This document shows, in pieces, positions 33,608-43,501 of a DNA stretch of 64,000 nt. The position numbers and the translations under genes are program-made. Numbering within the stretch: position 1 is the stretch's first letter; every line of letters begins with the position of its first letter. The stretch comes from Pleodorina starrii (lineage: Eukaryota; Chlorophyta; Chlorophyceae; Chlamydomonadales; Volvocaceae): NCBI GenBank assembly GCA_030267565.1, contig BRXU01000005.1, positions 2,838,001 through 2,902,000 on the forward strand, in the 5' to 3' direction. Below the pieces are notes generated by a model that had not been told where the DNA came from, did no database searches, and worked only from the letters and a program-made list of their open reading frames with translations.

Positions 33608-36600
33608 CTAATCGTCTGCCAGCATGGTGGTCGCGCTGCCCACGAGCGCCGGCGGCAGCGACGACGCCACCGCCGCGCGCGCCTCGTCGCACAGCGCGTC
33701 GGCGCTGCGGCCGGCTGCGGGGATGGGCTTGTGCACCACGATGCGCACTTCGCCCGGCCGCAGCTGGGACTCCTTGCCACTGGGCATCAGCGCACCTGGG
33801 GATGGTTGGGTGGGTGGGTTTTGATGGTTGGGTGGGTGGGTGTAGATGGTTGGTTGGGCTGATGATTACCCTCGCCGGAAAACCAGAAACGAGAAAACCA
33901 GAAACGAGCCGTGGGGCAATTGTGGGGCGACGTGCGGCAAGATTCGCGGTTGGTTGGGTCAGCGAGGGCGGGCAGAGGCTCTGTCGGGGGCCGACCTGTG
34001 GGGGTGATGAGGACTCTGCTGGGCTGGGCGGGAGGAAGCGACCTCCCTGGACCACCCCTCGGCGCCGCAGGTTCACACATCCACGGAAGACACCAAGCAG
34101 CCAAGCAGCCCCAGCCCGCCGGGCGCTGCCCCGACCTACAAGCCGCGTGCATACACACCGCGCCAACAAACCCCAGCAAGCCACAGCGTGCACACGCCCA
34201 CCCGCGCCAAGCAGCACACGCCGCTTCACACCCCACGCAGCGCCGACCCGCGGGTCGGTCGGTGCGGGTTTCACACCCCACGCAGCGCCGACCCGCGGGT
34301 CGGTCGGCGCGGGTCCTAGGCGCCCACCTGTCCCGATGAGGGTGATGGGCACCACGTCTACGCCCGCCTTGGCTGCCACGCTGAACGCGCCCTTCTTGAA
34401 ACCAGCCAGCCGGCAGTCCAGGCTGCGGGTGCCTGCGGGCGGGCGGCAGCGCGTCGGGAAGAAGGGGGAGTTCCCCACGAAATGGAGGGGGGCCGGGGGC
34501 GGGGGCGGTATACAAAAATTTCCGCAGCGGAGAAGGAGACGGCGTTAGCGGGGGGGGCCGGGGGCGAGAGGGTACTTAAGTTTGACAGGAAAGGGGAGGA
34601 AATCTGGCACGTCAAAAGAGTCCAAAAGAGACACGTTGACACGGGGCGTGTGTGTGTGTGTGTGTGTCGTACATAGCCATCGCCATCGTCAGGAGGATGC
34701 GCATCGGGGGAGCGGGAAGCACATCCGGCGGAGTTGTGTGTCGGGTCGCCGGAGAGAAGTTCCGGCTCGGGGGCCTTTCCCGGCGCGACCAGAACGCGGT
34801 CACGGGCACACAGGGCAAGGCGCGCCGACTCGCACAGCCCGCCGCCGCCGCTCCCCACACTCGCCATGCGCCCCGCCCCATGCTCCTTGCAAGCGCTCGC
34901 GGCTGCGGCTGTCCCTCCGGCCCCTCCCCAAAACAAACAAACGGCTGTCCCTCCGGTCCCGAAACAAACAAACGCCCAAACGTCCGCACTTTCCCCGCAC
35001 AACCCAGCCCCCCCCCCCGCCAGCCCACTCGCTCGTCCCTCACGCACCCTCGGGGAAGAACAGCACGGGTGCGCCCTGGGCCAGCAGGTCCCGGCACTGC
35101 TGCAGGCACTTGAGCTGGCTGCGGCGGTCCACCCGGTTGATCATGACGTGGCCTGAGGGGCAGGGTGGGGGTGGGGTGGGGTAAAAAGAAGATACCGCAG
35201 CGGAGGGACGGAGACGGCGTTAGCGAACGGACCCGGAACCCAGGGGAGGGGTGGGGGTGGTGGTGGTGGGGTAGCCCACGGATAGGCCGCAGCAGCCCGT
35301 GAAGAGCAGGAAACAATAATCGCTTTGTCGTGAGGGTAAGGAAAAAGACAGCGCCCCAGGCGCCGCTGCGATCGGATCGGACTACGGTAGGCGCTCCGAA
35401 ACCTCCCGGAGACCTCGATGCGCGGCCGGCCAAAGCGCGCACGTCTCCCATCTACCGGTACCGTATCTCCCCCCCCCCCGACTCTCTCCCCTTTTCCGAC
35501 TGCGCTCCCCCAACTGCCTCCCCCAACTGCCTCCCCCATAACTGCCTCCCCCAACTGCCTCCCCCAACTGCCTCCTCCAACTGCCTCCTCCAACTGCCTC
35601 CTCCAACTGCCTCCTCCAACTGTCTGTCAACTGTCAACCAACCTGTGAGGAACATGCTCCAGCCGATGATGGGGATCAGGAAGTTGCTTGTTTTGGAAAT
35701 GAACTTAAAGGGCCGCTGCAGGTGGAAGAGCGAGTAGATGTCCTGTTTAGGAGCGGGGGGGGCCCAGGGCAGGCAGGGGCCAGGGAGGGTGGGGGCGAGG
35801 GCAAGGGCGGGGTTAGACCCTGCGCCGAGCGCGCGTATCCCCGCTGCAACACGAGTGGGTGGTGGGCAGCATTGCAAGCGCAAGCGCAAGCGCGCCCACT
35901 GAAGTCCGCTCACGGAGGCTGTCGGGGGATATAGGGCGGCGGACGAGGATGGGGCGGGCGGTGACGGCGGCGGGGGTGGTGGTGGTGGTGGGGTAGTGAA
36001 AACGATACCGCAGCGGAGAGAGACGCAGGGGACCGAGGCAGCGGTTCAGGCGGGCGGGAAGACTGCGCGAGGCCCGGATGCGCGGGTCAGCGTCAGGCCC
36101 GGCGAGTTACATAACAAGTTGCACACACATACACACACATATACACACATACGTACTAACACACGCCCCCGGGCGCGTGTGTGTGCTGCTAGGTGCACAA
36201 TCGTTATCGGCCCGCAAAGACGGCCCTCTGTCAACTCCTCCCTCCCCCTCAGCACGTCCTTCCGGCCCCGCTCAGCCCCGACCCGGCGCCGCCTCTCTGA
36301 ACCACCACCGGTGCCCCACCACCGCCCGATGCCCCGATATCCCGCGCGCAGAACAATCCGATGGGCGACGGCAGAGTGGTGACCGCCGTACATCCGTACT
36401 GTCGTACATACCATGAAGCTCTGGTGGTTTGCCACATACACGACGGGCTTGTCCGGGGGCGGCAGATTCTCCTTGCCTTCGATCTGTTCGGGTCGGGACG
36501 GAGGAAAGTCAAAACAATAAAAAAAGTCAAAACACGCTGACCGACAGGCTTAGTAGACAATAGCAGAACAGGGACGAGGTAAGGGACCAGATAAGGGAAG

Positions 36601-38903
36601 CGGCCCCTTCCCTCCCCGGCCCGGCGGGAATCGCGGAATCACGGAACCGCAGTGACTAGAGAGCGGCAGTGATGACGACAAAGGAAGGGAGGGCCGGGGC
36701 GGCATGTGTTACGGTATGTGTGGGGGCGTAGCTTTGCATGTCGGGTACGGGACAGGACAGGACAGGACAGGATAGAACAGATGGCAACGAGTGCGCAGCC
36801 TGTCTGCCGGGGTGCAACAACGGCCGGCTTCGGCCCCAGCCCCTGTCCCAGCCCCTGTGCCTTGTTGAAGTTCGACAGCCTTCGCCCCCTACAACGACGC
36901 CTCGCCAGTGGCCCCTCCGGGGCAGCTCCGGAACCACGGCGGCTGCGCTCCAGCCCCTGCCACTCCAGCCCCGGCCCCCCAAACAAACCAGGGCCGTCAC
37001 CGGGGGCCCCTCTTGCAGCCGCCGCCGCCGCCACCGGCGGCGGGTCCCGCCCCAAACGACGCCGGCACATGTACGGCAGCAACGCTCGTCCACCCACCCG
37101 CCCGACCGTCCGTCCGTTCGCGCGCACGTAAGTCATGTTGGTTGGCCCTGTCGTACAGGTATGTACCCATGCGCCGATGCCCCTCCCTCTCTCCCTCCCG
37201 TGTCAGCTCCGGCCGCGTCGCCATGACAGCTACCGGCAGCTACCGGCAGCTACCGCCGGGTACCCCTTGGGGCGTGACTTCCAACCAGCCCTACCCGACC
37301 CCAGTCCACCGCATCCCATCTCCACACCCATTGCCCGACCCCAATCCCCCACCTCCCCCAGCTCCCGCAGCTCGGCCCTTCCTCCTGTACCCCACCCCAC
37401 CCCACCCCATCACCTATCCCTTGCTCCACGATCCGCACACCCGTCTCTCGGTTGCCCTCTTTCTGTTGACGGTGGTGTGGTTCCTGGGCCACGTGCCCAG
37501 CTCGTGGGGGGGGGGAGGGCCCACACCCACACCCACCCACATCCAACAAGCCATCCACCCACGCCCACGGGGCCCAACCACCCGCGCCCGCATCCACGTC
37601 TACCAGCCAGCCAGTCAGCCAGTCAGCCAGCCAGCCGCCCAACCAGCCAGTCAGCCAGGCAGTCAGCCAGCCACCCACCGTGACCCGGTAGAAGAGCGAC
37701 GTGCTGACGCAGGCCCAGATGTTGTTCACAAAGTGCTGCGCTAGCCGCCTGCGACAAGCGCGGTGGCGGGGGGGGGGGTGTAAGGGGTATTATAGGTGTT
37801 TAAAAGGGTGAGGCACCACCGGGGCAGGTGGAGGGCGCAGGAAGAGAGAGAGAGAGAGAGAGAGAGGATGGGAAACGGTCCGACAACAGACAGGGGCGAT
37901 GAGAGCGGGTTGGGTAGAACTCTGGGTTTTGGCTGCGGCGCACGAGAGACACATCAGAACGTGCACAGGCAAGAGGGACAGCACTGCATCCCAGTGCGGG
38001 AGGGTATTGGGATGGCGGGGTGAGAAAGGACACCACTGGAGTTTGCAGGCTGAGGCTGGTCGGGTGATCCAACTTGGGTTGCGATCTGGGTCGCGCCGCG
38101 CCGCGGCGGAGGCCAGAGGAACAGACCACAGAGGCTTAGACCAACAAATCTATCTGGGGCAGAAAGCCCGCGTGGGCTGGCGGCAGAAGCCCCTCCCATT
38201 GGTCACACCGTCTTCAGCCGCTGTACTGCGTGGGACACCACCCGACTGGCGGGGGAAGCCAGCACGCCGCCCTTTGCATGCCCCCCCACCAACACCCACA
38301 CACCCACACCCACACAACACGCCCCCCTCAGACACGCATATACACGCTCGCTCCCACATATACATGCACGTTCCCCCTCTCTCTTTCATGATGTCACGTG
38401 CGCACCGCGGGCGCACCCAGGCGGGCGCACCTGTACTTGTCAAAGGCCATGACAAAGGGCGCCATCGTCAACATGGTGACGAACAGGGGCAGAGACAACG
38501 TGAAGCTCCACATGAAGAAGAGGATGGCACGAATCTTTGCCAACAGTACGTTGGGCTGTGGCTCCGCGTCTGCAAGCGCAATCCACCAGCGCGCGAAATG
38601 GCGAACTGTTGGGACCCCGACGGGGGCCAAAAAATAAATCGGCACAGAACGCGCAAATGGACCAAGCATACCTGCGTCGCTCATAGGTATGCTAGCTGCT
38701 GCGGCCTCGCAGCGCAAATCAGGTTTGCTGCTTGGCTCCGCTCGTGCGGTCGGCGCACTGATGACCTGGCGCTCCCCCGGTAATGCGCCCCAGCAAATTG
38801 GCCTCGCTACGGCTGAAAATTGCGGTCGTGGTGGCGCAATCGGGCGCTGTGAGGCGCTGGCAGGTGCAACGCACCGCTGCCGCATAACGCTCGACGCAAG
38901 CAT
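33608..38903 (-). CDS. LPAAT1: 1-acyl-sn-glycerol-3-phosphate acyltransferase, plastid type
   Basis: Eight exons join in frame: 38903-38672, 38569-38431, 37748-37679, 36483-36412, 35742-35643, 35152-35048, 34432-34328, 33795-33608 (336 aa, TAG). The enzyme acylates lysophosphatidate at sn-2 to make phosphatidate, the second acylation of the plastid glycerolipid pathway. Acyltransferase motifs are intact: NHQSFMD (NHx4D, across the exon 4/5 junction), INRVDRRSQ, FFPEGTRS (across exons 6/7) and VVPITLIGTG. The first 75 or so residues are Ala/Ser/Arg/Pro-rich with few acids, as in a chloroplast transit peptide. They are followed by a membrane segment (AILFFMWSFTLSLPLFVTML). INRVDRRSQLKCLQQC and FKKGAFSVAAKAG are typical of plastid rather than ER LPAATs. 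Intron 1 (38671-38570) has no stop and a multiple-of-3 length, so retention would still be readable. Several introns carry repeat families A and B. Confidence 0.95.
34508..34552 (-). repeat. Interspersed repeat family B, copy 5
   Basis: Sense relative to LPAAT, 75 bases before the acceptor of exon 7. Contains CCGCAGCGGAGAAGGAGACG on the plus strand. Confidence 0.8.
35181..35236 (-). repeat. Interspersed repeat family B, copy 6
   Basis: Sense relative to LPAAT, ending 28 bases before the acceptor of exon 6. Full length, very close to copy 1. Confidence 0.85.
35270..35320 (-). repeat. Interspersed repeat family A, copy 3 (diverged)
   Basis: Sense relative to the LPAAT gene, in the 3' part of its intron 5. 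Contains CACGGATAGGCCGCAGCAGC and the CCCGTGAA core, with several changes. A family B copy follows in the same intron. Confidence 0.55.
35503..35636. repeat. 13-bp tandem repeat in LPAAT intron 5
   Basis: About ten copies of AACTGCCTCCYCC lie next to the donor of LPAAT intron 5 (gene on the minus strand). Copies switch from CCCCC to CCTCC part-way, suggesting two rounds of expansion. Confidence 0.85.
35998..36026 (-). repeat. Interspersed repeat family B, copy 7 (partial)
   Basis: Sense relative to LPAAT, in the 3' half of intron 4. GATACCGCAGCGGAGAG on the plus strand. Confidence 0.65.
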
Positions 38904-40678
38904 GGCAGTTCCCTTCCGTCGCTGAGCGAATTTGTCTGTTGGAAATGACGCAGCTTAGTTGTATAATTATGCAGAAATCACCTGATCGCTTTCCCTCCAA
39001 AAGTCTCTGCAAGTTAAACACAACGACTGGGCAGCGGCAGAGTCTGGGCACGACCCAAATGCGCCCCTATCGAGCAATGGATTGATATCTTGGTATATCA
39101 AATGAAATTTACTTTGTCTAGGCAGGATCTTCCACTATCTCATTCCAGGTACGGTGCTTCCTTGCCGTACCATGCTGTGAGGGACAAAGGATCCGTGCGT
39201 TCACGTCTGCAACATGCACACGGCGAGTGGCCTAGTTGTAACAATGCTTGAGTTGTAGCCCTTGATGCCGCGTCGCGTCTGCATGGTACGGATCACGTGT
39301 ACGGATGGTGTAACCAGGTAGAAGTGAGGGAGCCAGGGCTGCCATTGCTGCCAGGGATTCGGATAACGCCCTCTTGGCAAAACGCTAATACTATCGGAGG
39401 ATACCCTTGGTTGAAAGGCCCAGTATCTTGGTTTCTGCGCTTGGGATTCCGTTTGGGATCCGTACTGCAAGGGATCCGTGCTGCAAATGCATAGCCTGTA
39501 CGGCATACCTTGCCCCCAGTCCTTCGGCCTCGCTGTTGCCAAGTACCAGTAGGGAGCCACCCCGCAAAGCAGTAAGGCAACGGAAAGTGCCCCAAACCTG
39601 CAACTCCGACAAATAAAGTCGTACATGCATACATACACCGTGTGCGGCCAGCGCAGCGGACTCCAAAGGACCAACTGCCAGGCGGAAGAACCTTTGCAGG
39701 TGGAAGGCGCCCCTGCCAAACCGCCATGGAACCCCTTTCTTCCTGCCATGCCCCTCGGCCCCCTCCCCCTCCCCCTGGTCGCCAACAGCGCCGCATCCCG
39801 GACGGCTGCCACTATGTTAGCAGCGCAGCAGCAAGAGCAACCAGCCGAAGGCCCCCAGGCGATGCCGCGACGCACACCCGCCGCACGACACTCATCAAAC
39901 GCACGCAAGAGAAGCCCCAAGGAGCCGTTCACGCACGCTCACCCCTCCCAAGCGCCACCCCCTGTGTCCGTTCGCTAACGCCGTCTCCTTCTCCGCTGCG
40001 AAATTCTCTTTATACCCCTGTGTACAGCTTCCGGCAACAATTACTAGCGCAAACGCCAGTTCAGCGCCGTTCGACCAGCCCACTTCCTCGCCTACAAAAG
40101 AGACGGCGGCTCCACAACCTCGCAACCCCACCACACGCCCTGCCGACACATGCGCTGCACACGACGACGACGACGACGACGACCTGACCCGCACCCGGGG
40201 TCGCGGACCGCCGCCCAAGCGCATGCGCCGCCGGGGCGCGCGCGTGCGCGCTTCCCTTCCATCACCATCTCCACCTCCCTTCACCTCCCTTCAGTATCTC
40301 CTCTCTTGCCTCTCCTCCCCTCACCGCCCACTCCTCTCCGGTCCCTGGGGCCGCTTCCCTGTATCCGCTGCTGACCTCCCTCCCGAGCTTTTACGGCCGG
40401 CACGCCCGGATAAACCCAAGCCGCACCGTTCTTAGCACGACCGCAGCCCCAAGCGCGCGCGCCTGATGCTCCAACCCGGACGGCCGTAGCACGCCTGCAA
40501 CCCCCACCGGACAGCCATCCCCATCAGCCTCTGCACGCCCCCACCACCCCACAGCCCCCGAGCTGAGCCTGCAGCCCCAGGCCCGGTCGGGTCGGGTCGG
40601 GTCGGGTCGGGTCGGGGCTACGCCGCCGGGCTCGCCGCCGCCGCCGCATCGCTCCCTTTCCGCCGCTCAGACAGCTCC
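38904..40678. other. Intergenic, between LPAAT and IF-3-like genes
   Basis: 1.8 kb between two minus-strand genes, holding the LPAAT promoter/5' UTR at its low end and the IF-3-like 3' UTR at its high end. 38,940-39,200 is AT-rich. A family B repeat lies at 39965-40019, and a (GGGTC)n run at 40588-40615. No gene recognised. Confidence 0.5.
39965..40019 (+). repeat. Interspersed repeat family B, copy 8
   Basis: Full-length copy in the LPAAT/IF-3-like intergenic region (GTTCGCTAACGCCGTCTCCT). It raises the possibility of an unrecognised spliced transcript here. Confidence 0.8.
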
Positions 40679-42362
40679 TCAGGCCGCCGTGGCTGTGGCT
40701 CCCCCTCCTCCTGCTGCGCCTGCTGCTGTTGCTGCTTCCCGGCCTCCTTCGGCCTCCTTCGGCTGCTGCTGCTGCTGCTGCTGCTGCTTGGGCTGCTGCT
40801 TGGGCGTCAGCGGCCGCAGGATCAGGTGCCAGGCGTCGCCCCTCTGCTGCCGCGGCCCCAGCGGCTGCCCCTTGCCCGCCAGTCGCGTAACCACTGAGTC
40901 CGCCAGAGCCGCCGCCGCCTCCGACTGCGACGGATCCGCCGACCTGAACTCCACAACCAGCTTGGCACTGCGGGGCCGGAGAGGGCCCACAGCACGGGCA
41001 CGGACACGGGCACGGCACGGCACGGCACGGCGCGGCACGGCAAGGGCAAGGGCAAGGGCAAATGCGTGCGAAATAGAGAGTGTTGTTGGGGCGATTGGAG
41101 CCATTGGGGCGACGGGGAACCAAGCGGGAGTACCGTCATGACTGGAGAACAGTCCGGAGACCCAGAATCGGGTGGTGGTGGTGTGGGGTGAGAGAGGAAC
41201 AATGGCGAGGAGGCCCAGGGTCCGGGTAACGACGGGTGTTACCGCTAGTTGTGTGATTATGAGGGCGTTTGGGCGCCCATCCAGGCACGCACCCCACAAC
41301 ACACGCGCGGCGCCACGCCCGGCCTCGGCTGACCTCCCAGCCGAGCACTGCTGCACGGGGGCTGCCCTAGGCTCGACTGCACCCAGTGCCGGCACGGTAC
41401 GCGGCCCAGCACGGGGCCAGTGCCCTCCAATGCAACCCAAGCTGAAGCCGAGGGCGCCGCCAGGCCGCCCCCGTCGCAGCGGAACCGCCGCAGCACCGCC
41501 GCAGTCGCCAGACATATCCATTCCTCCCACACGCCACGGCCCACCGCAGACTGCACTCTGAGCCCTCCCACACGCCACGGGCCCCCCACTGCAACTGATG
41601 CAACCCTCCCACACCGCAACACAGCGCAACGCAGCGCAGGCCCCGGCGCCCCAGCGCCCACCGTATGCCGTCCGCCAGCCAGCCCTCCATCTGGCGCAGC
41701 TTGTAGCCCAGGTCGTGCTCCGTGATGCGCGGCTTGAGGTGCATCTCCTTGACGGGGTCCGCCTTGCTGCGGCTGCCGCCCTTGCCGCCGCCGCCTGAGC
41801 TGCCGCCTGAGCTGCCGCCCGTTTTGCCACCCGGACTCGGACCCGGACTGCCGGCTGCTTTGCCGCCCGGGCTGCCACCCGGGCTGCCGGCAGCTCGGGC
41901 CCTGTCGGCGGCGTCTCCTGACTCTGCGTCTTGGAAAGGCCGTTTACCGTGAGCTGAGGTCGGAATGCTGCTCTGCCGGGAGGCGGAAGTCGCGTATTGA
42001 TGGAGCGCGCTGTGCCAGGGTCGAGGCGATGGCGCTGCTGAGTGTGACAGCGGCACTTGGCAGGGCCGTGGAGCGCCGGCCGTGGCTGGTGGGGAGACTG
42101 GTGGGGTCCAGGCGTGCGCTGGAAGATGGAGGAATCGGAGGAGGGCGTGGGATTGCACATGAGGCGGGTGGATTTGTGGGGGACGGCAAACGGAGGGCGG
42201 CTCGGGCGGGGCCGGGGATGTGAGCGCCCCACGCAGCCCCGAGCTGGCAGAGGCTCCGAACGCTGCCCAGCCACCCAATTCGGTTTTTGCGACGTGCCAG
42301 AGAGCCGCGGACAGCATACTGGCCGGAGGTCGACCGGGGAGCAGGGATGCTTGGAGGACCAT
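40679..42362 (-). CDS. Organellar translation initiation factor IF-3-like protein (C-terminal domain)
   Basis: Two exons: 42362-41662 and 40967-40679 (329 aa, TGA), joined as ATACG|TGCC. The IF-3 C-terminal domain is clear. It begins VKEMHLKPRITEHDLGYKLR, continues MEGWLADGIRAKLVVEFR across the splice, and ends GDAWHLILRPLTPK, matching VKEVKFRPKIDEHD...FL.DG.KVKVTVRFRG...M.LAP. IF-3 binds the small ribosomal subunit and controls start-codon selection and subunit dissociation. The first 140 residues are Ala/Ser/Arg/Pro-rich, with an HQYATSASRQSS stretch resembling an organelle-targeting and cleavage region. A Gly/Ser/Pro-repeat linker precedes the domain, and a Gln/Ala-rich tail follows. The IF-3 N-terminal domain was not found within the gene or upstream. 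Mitochondrial import is more likely than plastid, but this is inference. An additional intron within exon 1 is possible. Confidence 0.75.
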
Positions 42363-43198
42363 TTTTCTTCCTGCTGCGAGCACTGGTCAGTGTCCTCTAA
42401 CTAAAGGACACCACGGTGTGAGTCCTGCTGCTTCAAGCATTGTCACTCATTGAGTTTCGGAGCGGGAATCGTCGAATGAGCTACCGAAACGAATTGTAAT
42501 GGATTTTTTCACAACAGAACTTCTATTGACTCTTTGTGATTGCACAGGTACGTCTTCTGATGGGAGAGACTCAGAATCCCCAAAGGGATTCTCAATGCTG
42601 GGCCCGGCTTGTTGTGCACCAGGAACGCGAATATTGAATGAACAGGAATGAAAATTTGTACAATTCGACTGATCGGATGTCCACGAAATTATATGGTAAT
42701 GGTTATCGTTGTGAGGGTCCCGACGTCACGAAACGTAGCTCGACTTCGACAATTGCGCTTTATGCAAGCAATATTTTCGTGCAATCTGGCAACTCCTCTC
42801 CTCGTTATAACTTGTCAAAACTCTTCTTTCTGGAACGGCGACGGCGATGAAAAGCGCGGGGCTCTTGCCCCATTTCTACTCTCACCGCATCTTTCGCCGT
42901 TCTATTGCAAAAACAAGTTGTGTGTTCGTGACTTCATTTTGAAATTCACGTTCGCATGAAGATCGTTGAAGCTTGTTTTTCTTCCGGCTCCTTGTTGGTT
43001 CCGGAGTTGGCCCATCGGCAATTCGCAATTGAGCCTTTATACCGGCCGATAATTTGAGCTGCAATGAATGTAAACTTGTTTACGATGTGATTATGTGTCT
43101 CCAATATCACACAGCCGTCACGCTCACTGAAAAATCATTCGCAAGTTTGACGCCCCAACTACGCATGGAACCTTTTAGTGGGAAACACGTGAAGATTC
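42363..43198. other. AT-rich divergent intergenic region
   Basis: 0.84 kb between head-to-head starts of the IF-3-like gene (-) and the cyclase gene (+). It is clearly AT-richer than its surroundings, with TTGTAATGGATTTTTTC near 42495. It must contain both promoters, but no specific element is recognisable. Confidence 0.45.
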
Positions 43199-43501
43199 AT
43201 GACGTTTCATACGTTAATAATCTTTGCCGCCATCGCCGTCCTTACGGTTGCGGGGGACGATGGTTCGACGCTGGACGCAGCCTGCGCTCAGCGCATCACA
43301 GTTAACCTGAATGAAAGGTGCACATACCGATTATATATTCTCACAGCGCATGTCTTAATTGGCTGTCCATCGGCCGGTGCCTAACATAAGTTGGTGCTGG
43401 GGAACATTTGCAGCTGTGACGCTTCGGTGTCGCCAACCCCTGGGATTGCTGTCAGCATATTCAATTCCTTGCATGATTGTCAGATTTTGCCGGAAAACAC
43501 G
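43199..43501 (+). other. Signal peptide and Cys-containing N-terminus of the cyclase
   Basis: The first 19 residues from the ATG at 43199 have a hydrophobic core ending in TVAG, then an acidic DDGS. This is a good secretory signal. Exon 2 (43414-43501) adds a segment with two Cys (CDASV...HDCQIL). The AG|C splice between exons 1 and 2 keeps frame. Codons such as TTA and ATA here are rare in the rest of the gene. Confidence 0.6.

Noticed and set aside
33447..34478. 343-codon minus-strand frame containing the acyltransferase motif
   Set aside because: Only 34432-34328 is coding (LPAAT exon 7). The frame simply runs on through the next intron and out of phase with exon 8.
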